64,000 bases of DNA from Pseudomonas sp. Leaf58 (GTDB lineage: Bacteria > Pseudomonadota > Gammaproteobacteria > Pseudomonadales > Pseudomonadaceae): positions 558,001 through 622,000 of the forward strand of contig NZ_CP032678.1 of NCBI RefSeq assembly GCF_003627215.1, in the 5' to 3' direction. Position numbers and translations under genes: made by a program. The notes under the pieces were generated by a model. The model did no database searches and had not been told where the DNA came from. It saw nothing but the letters and a program-made list of their open reading frames with translations. This document shows positions 1 to 9,241 of this stretch, in pieces; positions within the stretch are counted from its first letter, which is position 1; the number at the start of each line of letters is the position of its first letter.

Positions 1-762
1 AACCCCCATCTCGTGCGCTAGCGCAAGGATCCCCTGATTCACCGTGCAGGCCTCAACCTCGGGCATCCTCGGGTGTTTGAGAATAGTGCGGATCAGCGCG
101 TTGTCAATTATGACCCGGATGAAGCCGCCATTCCCGTTGAGCATTTGATGCACAATCGCTTCGATCAGGATCTGCTGCTCGGCCTCGTGCCCGAGCAACC
201 TCATCTCCCACCGACCTTGGTTGTTCATCAGGTCTTGCGCCTTTGCACCCCGGAACAATGCCTCGCCAAGCGCCGGGTACAGAGGGGCCAGTTCGTCCTT
301 CAAGGCAGGGTAGTACAACCAGGCCGCCTCCAGCGACTCAAAGAAATGCTCGGGATTGGCCGCATTGATCGCATGGTTCAAGGCGGCTCGCTGACCTCGA
401 ATCACCATGTCCAACGCCACCACGGCCTGATTGCTGCTCGATCCGGTAGGATACTGCCTCAACGCGCCAGCACTGACTTCTCGGCGAATCTTCTCTATGC
501 CGTGAATTGCGACAAAGGCCTCGGGCTTCAGGAGCCTGGCACCTATGTCCCGCTTAACCCGCGCAACCGCAGCATCGGGCGCGTCCAGGACATGCAACTC
601 GACAAGCGCGGCGGAGGTGTTCGCACAGCTGAAGGCTTCGATTCGTCCGTCGATGACCTCGGCCAGGATGACCTGGGGAAATGGACTGCGCGGTGGGGAC
701 TGAACCTTGGCGACACTGCCGTCTGGGTTGAGGGTAATCTGGGTGAAGAAGGCAGTGATCAT
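1..762 (-). CDS. Hypothetical protein, C-terminus beyond left edge
   Basis: I do not recognise this protein. Its frame stays open from the ATG at 760-762 to base 1, so 254 codons are visible and the C-terminus lies outside the window. GGAG sits seven bases before that ATG and fixes the start; another ATG at 773-775 opens a different, short frame. It looks soluble, with no signal peptide or membrane segment. The N-terminus (TQITLNPDGSVAKV) looks beta-rich and the rest mostly helical. It is divergent from the LysM gene at 890, and the 127 bases between them should contain both promoters. Confidence 0.8.
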   Translation of the reverse strand, partial: MITAFFTQITLNPDGSVAKVQSPPRSPFPQVILAEVIDGRIEAFSCANTSAALVELHVLDAPDAAVARVKRDIGARLLKPEAFVAIHGIEKIRREVSAGALRQYPTGSSSNQAVVALDMVIRGQRAALNHAINAANPEHFFESLEAAWLYYPALKDELAPLYPALGEALFRGAKAQDLMNNQGRWEMRLLGHEAEQQILIEAIVHQMLNGNGGFIRVIIDNALIRTILKHPRMPEVEACTVNQGILALAHEMGV

Positions 763-889
763 TAAAGGGCTCCATGGCTTTCCTCGATTATGGCTGACCC
801 GGAAAAATGGGGCAACAAAGTGTTGTTACCGCTATATTGGGAGTGATAGCCTATAAGCATAATTCGAACAATAATACGCAGGTGCTGCC

Positions 890-3024
890 ATGTCGGAATT
901 GAAACAGCCTCTCGACCTTAACCAGGTGAACGACTACCTCACGTCCCTGATGGTCTTGCAGAAGGCCGAAGCCAACAACGAGCTTGACCCGTACTTCAGG
1001 GGCATCGCTGATCAGCTTGGCAAGAATACCGCCGCTAACGCACCGTTTGAGTTGATCTCCAAGTCGTTCTCGCCGGAGAACTCGCTCGACATCAAACTGC
1101 AGTACGGCGATTATTGGGAGCAGATCCATGGCCAGGTGAAAGCCGTGGACATGAAATCCAAACTTGCCATCGCCGGCTACAGCGCAGAAGAAATTGACTC
1201 GCTGCCACCTGAAGTCGTCCAGCATTTTGCGACCGTTGATGTCTTCCAGGAGCATTTCCCAACCGCTGACAAGAACGACAGCCTCCTGACGCGTTTGACC
1301 AACGGCAAAGATGCGCTGTTCGACGCCCTGAACTCCGAAGGCGGCAAGAAAACCCTGACTGCGATCAGCCTGGGTATCTCGATTGGTACCGGCGCCATTG
1401 TCACCCGCATGGCCCTGCGTGGCGGTGCGTTCGTGGCCAGCCAGATCATCGGAAACGAGTCGGTGCAGGCGTTTGCCTCCAAGATGCAAAGCCGGGTGGG
1501 CAACTACCTGGAGCGCATGGGTGTCCCGACTGGCTCCATTGCTCAGAAGTTCCAGGACTTCAAGGACAACGCCCGTGCGGTCATGGCCTCCGATACCTTC
1601 CAGCGCTATGGCCGACCAAGCCTGGCCCTGGCCGGCATTGCCATGGGTGCCCTGATGCTTGGCGACTTCAACCACGAGAAGGCCCTCGACCTCGCCACCA
1701 ACGGCTTCAACAAAACTGTTGACCTGGCTTCTGCCGGCGTTGAGCTCGGTGCGCAAGGCGCGCATGCCGCCAACGAGGGGATCAAGGTGGCTGGCGAAGC
1801 CGTACTGGAAGCCAGCTCCAAGGCCGCCGACCTGGTCGCTGACGCATCTGTCGCGGCTTATGATTCGGTCGCCCAATTTGGCTCCGACGCTGCCCATGCG
1901 CTTTCTGGTGGCGTAGGCACCACCATGGACTTCGTGGCTGACACGCCGTAGATGCCTTCCGGGCCGCTGAGACTGGCGTGATTGTCGCCGGCAAGGCCCT
2001 GATTCACGGCGTGGAAGCAGGTGCCGAACTGGTGGCCGATGGCGCCAGCGCCGCCTACGACGCCGCGAGCTATGTCGCCGCCACCGCCGTCCAAGGTTCC
2101 ACTGAAGCCGCAGGCGCGGCATCGGAGTACGTGGCGTCCGCGTACGATGCCACAGCCAACGGCCTGGCGAGTGCGGTCGACAGCGGTCGCCAATTCGTCG
2201 GAGACGGCTTGCATGCTGTTGGTGACCACATCACTGGCGCTGGAGACCTGGTGGCCGGCACTGACGCGCCAGCGACTGTGAACGATGCTCTTGCATCAAC
2301 AGCAGATGCCGCATCTGCTTATGATGAAACCCAGGTGACAGCCAACCGCGCTCCAGATTCCATCATCCCTTCGGCTGGGCATTCGCCAGACTACATTGAG
2401 CCGACGCCAGGATCTGATACGCAGGTAGCAAGTGCTGCACCTCAGGCTCACACCATTCACACCATTGAAAAAGGGGATTCGCTCTGGAAAATTGCCAAAG
2501 AGCAGTTTGAAGCAAACGGAGTTCAGGCATCAAACGGGCAGATTCTTGAGGCCACAAAGGCCCTGTATGAAGCGAACAAGGAAATGATTGGGGCTAACCC
2601 AGACCTGATTTTTCCGGGTAAAGAGCTGCATATCAATCCGGAGCTGTTTGCCGCTCACTCCGTAGCGGAGATTCCGGCAGCAGTCGCCCCAGAGACCGTA
2701 GCACCTGTGGTGGCAGCACCAACAAGCGAGCTCGACGCCTTGAACAAACTGCTTGGCAACAACGGCAGCTTCCCATCGAGCATGGTGTTCGCTGATGATC
2801 AAGCTGCAGACATCGTGGCGAAGGCTGGGATTGGAAACACCGTGGATCACAGCGCTATCCCCGATGTGAGCGCAACACCACCTGTTGATCCAGATATCAA
2901 GTCAAAGCTCGAAACCTTGCTTCAGGAAAGTCCAACCTCGTCGACCCCTGAGACAGGAGCTTTCAAAGACGCGGTCGAGAGGTATGCGAACAAAAACACC
3001 AGCTTTACCCCTCCGACCCTGTGA
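890..3024 (+). pseudogene. LysM-domain membrane-associated protein, split by a -1 frameshift
   Basis: Two frames form one gene. 890-1951 ends at TAG in a stretch whose protein continues without a break in the next frame (AETGVIVAGKALIHG) to 3024. Restoring one base near 1948 (CCG to CCGG) joins them into about 711 residues. The first 130 residues look soluble. Two hydrophobic stretches follow (LTAISLGISIGTGAIV and LALAGIAMGALML), then a long alanine-rich amphipathic region. A LysM peptidoglycan-binding domain (HTIEKGDSLWKIAKEQF ... NPDLIFPGKELHI) lies near the C-terminus. AGGTG precedes the ATG by five bases. The role is unknown; an inner-membrane to cell-wall linker is one reading. No slippery heptamer is visible, so programmed frameshifting is unlikely. 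The break is either a real one-base loss or a sequence error. Confidence 0.75.
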
Positions 3025-3031
3025 AAATGCC

Positions 3032-3049
3032 CCCCCGGCTTGCCGGGGG
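3032..3049. terminator. Hairpin between convergent genes
   Basis: The arms CCCCCGGC and GCCGGGGG pair across a two-base loop, between the stop of the LysM gene and the stop of the opposing secreted protein gene. The run of T is poor on both strands, so termination efficiency is uncertain. Confidence 0.5.
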
Positions 3050-3832
3050 TTAGAAACCCATTTTCTTATCATAAGCTGCGCCTTGAACCATGTCCTGTTT
3101 GAGGGCAGCTACAAACGCTTTGTCATCCAACAGGGTTTTGGCAAGATCTGCAGGATCAACCGAGCATACCCCCTTGTTAATGCACATTTCTACCGCACGA
3201 CGCACGCTGAGCGGGCCTGGATTGGAAGGGTATGGGCTGGACAATCGGTTTCGGAAGAACTCGCCATCTTCTTTGATGTTCTGGTTGACCAGGAAAGAAA
3301 AAGACATCGCTCTTGCAAGAACCTCCTCAAACATCCTCAGTTGCTTACCTTTTGTGAGCGATGGCTCCAATGCGATGACGCGTCTTACCTGGTCGGTGTA
3401 CCCAGCAGTGATCTCTGCAGCCTGAATCCGGCAATGCATCAGTTCGTGCATTAATGTGGAGCCCACTGCGGCTTCACCCTTGCGGAGGAAAACTACAGTA
3501 CATAGCTTGCGATCCTTTCGCTCCGGCAGCGCTTTATCGTATGCAGCCAGGGCTGTCACGTCTGAAGTGGTTTCCACGTTGATGCGAGGGGCAGAAGCTT
3601 GGCTGGATTTTGAGATACCGATCTTATCCATGGCATCAGGCAGAAGCTCTTCAGAAAATTTTGCCCGATTTTTTGCGTCAACAAAATATGGGCTTACAGT
3701 CGATGGCAGCACCTTTTCTGCATAGGCCGCCAGCTCATGCCCCTGGGTGCCCGGACGGTACAGGTTCGCGGCTGTCGCATTCAGGGCCAGGAGGAAGAGG
3801 GCGCTTGCCAGCAGGAATTGGGTGGTTTTCAT
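3050..3832 (-). CDS. Secreted HExxH (zincin-like) putative metallopeptidase
   Basis: This is a 260-residue exported protein. It starts with a Sec signal peptide (MKTTQFLLASALFLLALNA, cleavage probably after ATA-A). Near the middle is HELMH inside STLMHELMHCRI, the HExxH zinc-site signature of zincins; the third ligand is not obvious. The ATG at 3830-3832 follows GAGGTG by four bases, and a start eight codons upstream has no such site. It is expressed alone from a strong-looking promoter at 3859-3886. The cellular target is unknown; a periplasmic protease or cell-wall peptidase is possible. Two other HExxH proteins occur in the window (18697-20160 and 53566-54357), and the exported one at 18697 shares the HExxHC form. 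Confidence 0.7.
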   Translation of the reverse strand: MKTTQFLLASALFLLALNATAANLYRPGTQGHELAAYAEKVLPSTVSPYFVDAKNRAKFSEELLPDAMDKIGISKSSQASAPRINVETTSDVTALAAYDKALPERKDRKLCTVVFLRKGEAAVGSTLMHELMHCRIQAAEITAGYTDQVRRVIALEPSLTKGKQLRMFEEVLARAMSFSFLVNQNIKEDGEFFRNRLSSPYPSNPGPLSVRRAVEMCINKGVCSVDPADLAKTLLDDKAFVAALKQDMVQGAAYDKKMGF

Positions 3833-3858
3833 GGTGCACCTCGACTTCAGATACACTC

Positions 3859-3886
3859 AGTATACCTAGCGTTGCCATATTGTCAA
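3859..3886 (-). promoter_or_regulatory. Sigma-70 promoter of the secreted zincin gene
   Basis: Read on the minus strand, a -35 of TTGACA (3881-3886) and a -10 of TATACT (3859-3864) are separated by 16 bases, about 30 bases before the start codon. The 14-bp core CATATATTGACAAT is identical to sequences at two other promoters, near 37551 and 61488. Confidence 0.75.
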
Positions 3887-4015
3887 TATATGGAAAACAA
3901 GCTTGATTGCAAAATGCTGGATCTCTCTGGCCTGTGATTTTCTATTCGCCGCAGGCGGCTGGATTGCCATGCTCCACTGGGATGATGGAGCGGGTCTTGC
4001 GCGGAGCATTTACCA

Positions 4016-4236
4016 ATTCGACGCGAAAGCGTGGCTCCGCTTTTTGCTTGTGAGGTGCATGTGCCTTGCGGACGAATCACGGCCCCATCCTGCGCGCCTG
4101 CATCAGTCAACGACCGGGCGCAACAGACAATTCACCGCTGACCTGGCGATTCGGCGCGAAGCGCGGCTCAGCCTTGCGCTTGAAAAGCTTGCGCAGAAGC
4201 TGGTAGCCAAACCTCGATTCGGCGCAAAGCGCGGCT
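4016..4236. repeat. Three imperfect copies of a 20-bp element
   Basis: Near-identical segments beginning ATTCGRCGC and ending GCGYGGCT lie at 4016-4036, 4149-4168 and 4217-4236. Copies 2 and 3 differ at one position; copy 1 has an extra base. They fill the 386-bp gap between the secreted zincin gene and the first tandem paralogue, where I see no coding region. They may be degenerate hairpins or protein-binding sites. Confidence 0.5.
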
Positions 4237-4242
4237 GCTCTT

Positions 4243-5865
4243 TTACAGCCCCATGTCCAGGGTCAGCGACCGCGCCAGCTGATCTTCCGATGCATCGGCA
4301 AGCTCCTGCCCGGTTAACCCGACACCACAGCAGAGCCGAACATCCGGAGTCACAAGCTCAGCCGGCAGGGCGCACAGCGCCCTTTCGAAAAGATGTCGAT
4401 CGTAGTGAAGCTCCCCTGACCGACCGCTCAGTCCTGCAGTCATCCCGCATTCCGTGAGGAACGTTGAAAGGACAAGCTCTTTGAGGTCAAAAACCCCCAG
4501 CTCTTGCCCGCGTTTGAGGGTCATGGCAACCAGTTTGGCGAGCGCGTGGTGGTACAGATGCTCGGAGGACTCAGCGTCCTTAGCTGGACTGTGGAGCCGA
4601 TCCAGATAAGCCAACAGGCGCTCGCCCATCACTGCAATACTGGCGGCATAAGAGCTGTAGCGACTGATGTAGCTGCCGGTGATGATGTCGTGGTAATGAT
4701 CCAGGTAGGTGTCGACCTGCTCACGGCCATAGGCGCCGTCACTGTGGGAGAAATTATGCAGAAGCGATGGCTCGGGGCGGATGAATGCCTGCTCGAAGAA
4801 CTCCCGGTTATCGATCATGTGCTGGGCAATCATGGAATTGCTCAGGCCGCCCAGATCGCCATAGGCAATGAACTTTGAAAATACTTTACACATCTGCAGG
4901 ACGTCAGCCCTGTTCAGCCGGTGATTTCCAGGAAAGACCGTGCCGACTACGGTGAAATCATCGAATTCGGCAGTCAGTGTCGGGTAATGACAGTTCCAAT
5001 CCGTCGTGAAAACGTCCTCAAAGCTCACGGTACCCTGTGTATCACGATCGATTTCATTGCGAAATTCTGCTGAATTCGTCTCGGGCTTGAGAAATTCCTT
5101 CAGCCACCTGTAGGCCAGTTCATGACAAAGCTCCGTGGGCAGTGCAAAGCGCTGGATGGTAGCGCGGGTCTGAGCTGAAATGGCCTCCAGGCTATGGCCA
5201 TGAAACGCGATTTGGTGCAGCACCGAGCGCGGCAGCGTATTGACCGGCGAGGCGTTGAGAATGACGGTGGAGCGCCCCGGCTGACCTACTTCGCCGTTGA
5301 GCATGGTGGGGTTGAAATGATTGAGCTCGAAGTTGACCGGGAGCGAATCAATTGCCTGGCATCTGGGTTGCGACACATACTCACACAGGTACCGGAGCGC
5401 GCCATCCAGATGTTGGCCAAAGCGCAGGCGCATCAGATCGGATTCACCAAAGGATGTTACCGCGCACAGCAGTGCACACTTGTGCAGCGTCGACATGCTC
5501 AACACCAGATCGACCAGGTTCTGGTCATTTCCCGCCACCCAGCGATCGCCCAATTCAGCATGCAGAATCCAATTGAGCGCATGCTCATCCTGCTCAAGTC
5601 GCTGCATGAACAAGGCCACATCCAGCTCGGCCTCGGCAATTTTGTTGGCAGCGTACCGCGCTGACAGCGCATACATGCACAGCACCACCCTGTTCTGAGG
5701 CCCCGGAGAGTCGTCACCACAGAGGACTTGCAGCTCACTGATATGCGTGAACGGATAAGGTGACGACAATGGCTCCTTGCGCTTCAGGGTAACCCTGAGT
5801 TGCTCGCTGTTAAACTTGCCATCGGTTTGGTTCCACAGGTCTTGCAGGTTGTTGAACTGGTTCAT
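4243..5865 (-). CDS. Tandem-paralogue family protein, copy C
   Basis: The last of three adjacent paralogues of an unrecognised family; 540 residues, apparently cytosolic, with no signal peptide. Blocks shared with the next gene upstream include AGNDQNLVDLVLS, CQAIDSLPVNF, LNASPVNTLPR, PEPSLLHNFSH and RGQELGVFDLKEL. The C-terminus is RSLTLDMGL. I chose the ATG at 5863-5865, with GAG eight bases upstream, over the in-frame TTG at 5875-5877. It is separated from copy B by about 60 bases, so the three genes probably form one operon read right to left. No catalytic motif is visible, and the predicted all-helical make-up suggests a structural or binding role. Confidence 0.8.
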   Translation of the reverse strand: MNQFNNLQDLWNQTDGKFNSEQLRVTLKRKEPLSSPYPFTHISELQVLCGDDSPGPQNRVVLCMYALSARYAANKIAEAELDVALFMQRLEQDEHALNWILHAELGDRWVAGNDQNLVDLVLSMSTLHKCALLCAVTSFGESDLMRLRFGQHLDGALRYLCEYVSQPRCQAIDSLPVNFELNHFNPTMLNGEVGQPGRSTVILNASPVNTLPRSVLHQIAFHGHSLEAISAQTRATIQRFALPTELCHELAYRWLKEFLKPETNSAEFRNEIDRDTQGTVSFEDVFTTDWNCHYPTLTAEFDDFTVVGTVFPGNHRLNRADVLQMCKVFSKFIAYGDLGGLSNSMIAQHMIDNREFFEQAFIRPEPSLLHNFSHSDGAYGREQVDTYLDHYHDIITGSYISRYSSYAASIAVMGERLLAYLDRLHSPAKDAESSEHLYHHALAKLVAMTLKRGQELGVFDLKELVLSTFLTECGMTAGLSGRSGELHYDRHLFERALCALPAELVTPDVRLCCGVGLTGQELADASEDQLARSLTLDMGL

Positions 5866-5925
5866 TTGGCTACTCAAAAGGGTCTGGGTGAGTTGATGGC
5901 ATCAGCTAGGGAAAGTGTCATGGCT

Positions 5926-7572
5926 CTACATGCCCAAATCCAGCATGAGAGAGCGCTCACGCTGACTTTCCGTGGCGTTCTCCAGCGCTGCAGGGGAAAG
6001 GCCCAGGCCGCAGCAGAGCAATACATCAGTGGTCAGTAAAGGGGCTGGCAGTGCAGCCACGGCTGCAGTGAATTTCCGGGTGTCATGGCGCAGGTCTTGA
6101 TTGAAGCGAGCTTCATCCGACCTGTTCAACCCGGACTTTTTCAGAAACTCGCGAAGGCTCAGCTGTTTGAGATCAAAGACGCCGAGCTCCTGCCCCCGGT
6201 GCAGGGTCAACACCACCAACTTGGCCATTGCATAGGCATGCAGCTGTCCATTGGCGTCTTCCGGAGGCAAGTCAGTGGCCGTAGCATGCAGGGATCCCAG
6301 GTAGCTCAGCAATCGCTCTCCAAGCTCGCAAGGATGCGCCTGGACGCTGCAGAAGCGGCTCAGGTACCCACCTGTGACTTCATCCTCGTACTGCGCGATG
6401 TAGCGATCGACGTGCGCCTTCCCAAAGGGGCCCTGCAAGTGCATGAAGTTGTGGAAAAGCGAGGGTTCGGGTGCAATGAAAGCCTGTTCGAAAAAGACCT
6501 TGAGATTTTCAAGGCTCTTGGTGATGGTCACTGGCGTATAGGCGCTGAGTGAGGCGTATGCCAAGTGTCTGGAAAACGCTGCGCTCATGAGGCGGGCATC
6601 ATGTGGGTGCAAGCCACTTTGACCTGGCGCCAAAACCTTCAGGTAATGTGCTACATCAAACGAAAATTCGCTCACCGGGTAGAGGGTGTTCCAGGAGGTG
6701 GTGAAGAGGTCTTCGAAGGCCAAAATCCCTCCGGACTGGTAGCGGATGTTTTTTCTGAACTCCACGGAGTTGGTGTCAGAGCCGATGTAGTACCTCACGA
6801 AATTTTCAGCTTGCTGGATCGCCAACTCACTGGGAATGGTGAAACGCATGATGCGCTGCCAGGTCGAATCCTCAATGGGCAGTACGGCCTCTCGGTTTCG
6901 TGAATAGATTTCATGCAGCAATGCACGTGGCAGTGTATTGACCGGCGATGCGTTCAATACCAGGGTTGAGTAGCCTGGCTTGCCATTCTCGGAGTTGATC
7001 TTGTTGTAATCCGTCAACATGAAATTAACAGGCAGTGGATCAATCGCCTGGCAACGTGGTTGCTCCGCATACGCGCAGATATGCTTGAGTGCTGAATCCA
7101 GATGACCGCTGTAGGCGGACGTCAACGCGGGGAGACTTGGCAGCGTGCTTGACCAGAGCAGCACCGCCTGCTTTTGCTCCAACGACAGGCTCAGCACCAG
7201 ATCCACCAGGTTCCGATCGTTTCCCGCCATCCACAGCTCACAGAACGTGTTGTGCACCATCCAGCTCAGAGTGTCCTCATCACCCCTGAAATGCTCGAAC
7301 AATGCAACGACATCTTCGGCTGCGTCAAGCTCTTGCATGCCCTTTCCGAAGTGATAGCGGGTCACGAGATTGTTGAATAACTGCATCGCTTCTCTACCAG
7401 GAGGCGTAATCCCAAAATTGGTAACGCCCTGCACATCTTCCAGGCTTTCGAACGGGTAGGTGGTCGTCAAGCGATACGTGCCAGAAAGCAGAATTTCTGC
7501 CAGTTTCCAGTAATCATATTGCCCAGATTGCTGGTTTTGCAGGCGAGCTATGTCAAACACTGGCCTTTTCAT
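5926..7572 (-). CDS. Tandem-paralogue family protein, copy B
   Basis: The middle copy, 548 residues, is closest in sequence to copy C. Shared blocks are AGNDRNLVDLVLSLS, CQAIDPLPVNF, LNASPVNTLPR, FIAPEPSLFHNF and RGQELGVFDLKQL, and it ends ERSLMLDLGM. The start is taken as the ATG at 7570-7572 (MKRPVFDIARL), with AGTGAG six bases upstream. In-frame starts at 7593 and 7632 would overlap or abut copy A. The gap to copy A is then 23 bases, which supports cotranscription. The function is unknown. The duplication looks old, because copies B and C have diverged over most of their length while keeping short invariant blocks. Confidence 0.8.
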   Translation of the reverse strand: MKRPVFDIARLQNQQSGQYDYWKLAEILLSGTYRLTTTYPFESLEDVQGVTNFGITPPGREAMQLFNNLVTRYHFGKGMQELDAAEDVVALFEHFRGDEDTLSWMVHNTFCELWMAGNDRNLVDLVLSLSLEQKQAVLLWSSTLPSLPALTSAYSGHLDSALKHICAYAEQPRCQAIDPLPVNFMLTDYNKINSENGKPGYSTLVLNASPVNTLPRALLHEIYSRNREAVLPIEDSTWQRIMRFTIPSELAIQQAENFVRYYIGSDTNSVEFRKNIRYQSGGILAFEDLFTTSWNTLYPVSEFSFDVAHYLKVLAPGQSGLHPHDARLMSAAFSRHLAYASLSAYTPVTITKSLENLKVFFEQAFIAPEPSLFHNFMHLQGPFGKAHVDRYIAQYEDEVTGGYLSRFCSVQAHPCELGERLLSYLGSLHATATDLPPEDANGQLHAYAMAKLVVLTLHRGQELGVFDLKQLSLREFLKKSGLNRSDEARFNQDLRHDTRKFTAAVAALPAPLLTTDVLLCCGLGLSPAALENATESQRERSLMLDLGM

Positions 7573-7595
7573 GTCGTACTCACTTGATCTCATGT

Positions 7596-9122
7596 TCACA
7601 GGCCCATGTCCTGAGCAAGGGCGCGCTCCCACACCCTTTCAGGGGTGCTACCCAGCTCACCGGGGGATAATGTGCCACCCAAGAAGAGCTTGTTTTCCGC
7701 CGTTTTGAAGCGCTCCGGCAGCAGATCAAAAGCTTCCAGCTTCCGCGATATCTGGTACTGGTTGTCGAAATTGACTTCATAGACACCTAGCTTTTGGCAA
7801 AAATGGTCAAAACTGTCGTCAATCTGCACGAGACCCAGGTTCTTGGCCAGGAACTCCTTGCAACCCAGCGCCAGTCGGACGAGGCCGTATTCGTGGAACA
7901 GCCCATCAGTGCGGTCAGCAGTAGTGAGTCTCAGCTGAAAGTTGCGCGAAGGCGTCGAATTCCAATCAGGCATGAGATAACGATAGACATTGACGCTAAC
8001 GGTCGAATCCGCACCAGAGTCGAGATAGTCATCAATCAGTGCTGTGGTCAAACGGGTAGGGGTCGCATCCAGGAAATTATTGATCAGCGGAAGGCCAGGA
8101 ATCTTGTCCAGTTCCTGGGCAAGGGTCGCCCCCATTGATGTCAGGATAGTGGGCCCAGACCGATCAGCCATGGCGTAGGTATGGGCGAGTAGGCGCATGA
8201 ACTTCTCAGCGCAGCCACCTTGCTCACCGCCGAGTTCATATAATATTGGCCAAAACCGCTCATAACCAACTCGTTTGGCGCGCAGAAATCCTCCCACCAC
8301 CGGGCTTGGCGTCAACGTGAAATCTTCGAATGAAACTATGTCACCGAAGTTTTTTTGCAGATGGCTATTGATGGCGGTGATCACCTGAATGCCCCTGCCG
8401 GGCGTGTTGATTTCATCCAGAATCTCCAGCTGATGGGCCGCTGCCATGGGGAACTGCCTTGCCAGTTTTTGGGTTCCAGGCTGCAGGGATGGCCGTTTGG
8501 GGCCCTGGCTCATCTTGATCAGCAACGTTTTGGGCAGTGTGTGCAGGGCTGATGCATTGTGACTGATGGCACTGGTGCGTGGATCCCCTGTGGTGGAGTT
8601 GGCCATGGCCAACAAACTCGTGTCCGTGGGCAAAATCTGGAAGCTCTGCGCTTGAGGCTCGGCGCACAGGTCGCAAATCTGGTTGATCGCCGAGTCCAAG
8701 TTATTCTGATAGGTGTGTTGGAGAGCAGGGGAGGGTCTCAAACCACCCAGAAGAAGCACCAAAGCCAACTTCGAGGCCGGAGGCAGCGATTTGACGAGGT
8801 TGATCACATTGAGGTCATTGCCGGCCAGGTAGCAGCCTTGCGTCAGTTCGAAGTGCAGCGCCCAGTTCAGCACCGTTTCATCACGCTCCAGCCGTTGGAA
8901 CATACTGTTAATCAAGGTCAATGCCGTGGCCGGATCGGCACTGCCTGCCCGCATGTAGGCCGTTTTTATGCCGCGAATACGTGCCGAGTTGCCGTTGAGA
9001 TGCTGCACCTCGCTGAGGGTTTCAAAGGGATAGGCGCCCACTAGCTCGACGGCATCATTATCCAAACACTCAATAAGCTTTTCCTGGGACAGCACCCAAG
9101 CGTCCTTGATCCTGAATTCCAT
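7596..9122 (-). CDS. Tandem-paralogue family protein, copy A
   Basis: The first and most divergent copy, 508 residues. The family blocks remain recognisable: AGNDLNVINLVKSLPP corresponds to AGNDxNLVDLVLSLS, SFQILPTD to AIDPLPVNF, and HNASALHTLPK to LNASPVNTLPR. The C-terminus ERALAQDMGL matches the tails of the other copies. GGAG lies nine bases before the ATG. It starts the likely operon and is divergent from cca. No known domain is evident. A fourth protein with the same kind of tail but no clear homology otherwise is encoded at 54645-55886. Confidence 0.8.
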   Translation of the reverse strand: MEFRIKDAWVLSQEKLIECLDNDAVELVGAYPFETLSEVQHLNGNSARIRGIKTAYMRAGSADPATALTLINSMFQRLERDETVLNWALHFELTQGCYLAGNDLNVINLVKSLPPASKLALVLLLGGLRPSPALQHTYQNNLDSAINQICDLCAEPQAQSFQILPTDTSLLAMANSTTGDPRTSAISHNASALHTLPKTLLIKMSQGPKRPSLQPGTQKLARQFPMAAAHQLEILDEINTPGRGIQVITAINSHLQKNFGDIVSFEDFTLTPSPVVGGFLRAKRVGYERFWPILYELGGEQGGCAEKFMRLLAHTYAMADRSGPTILTSMGATLAQELDKIPGLPLINNFLDATPTRLTTALIDDYLDSGADSTVSVNVYRYLMPDWNSTPSRNFQLRLTTADRTDGLFHEYGLVRLALGCKEFLAKNLGLVQIDDSFDHFCQKLGVYEVNFDNQYQISRKLEAFDLLPERFKTAENKLFLGGTLSPGELGSTPERVWERALAQDMGL

Positions 9123-9169
9123 GGTCTGTCGCTCCGGCGCAGTCGTTTCCCCATTATCCCTTAGCTTGG

Positions 9170-9199
9170 TTGTTCATAACTACAATTTTTTAGTATATT
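9170..9199 (+). promoter_or_regulatory. Putative sigma-70 promoter of cca
   Basis: TTGTTC (9170-9175) and TATATT (9194-9199) are spaced by 18 bases and end about 40 bases before the cca start codon, in the gap between divergent genes. Confidence 0.5.
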
Positions 9200-9241
9200 G
9201 AGTAGATATGGCGTGCAAAACCGCAATGGAGGAGGGTGCAC

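Noticed and set aside
73..765. 230-codon plus-strand frame at the left edge
   Set aside because: The opposite strand has a better frame, with a ribosome-binding site, that runs off the edge. The plus-strand frame is its shadow.
1940..1960. Programmed -1 frameshifting in the LysM gene
   Set aside because: There is no slippery heptamer or downstream structure, and many other genes here show the same one-base loss.
851..2122. Long minus-strand frame opposite the LysM gene
   Set aside because: It is Arg/His-rich, has no ribosome-binding site, and mirrors the codon pattern of the plus-strand gene, which has a LysM domain and a proper start.
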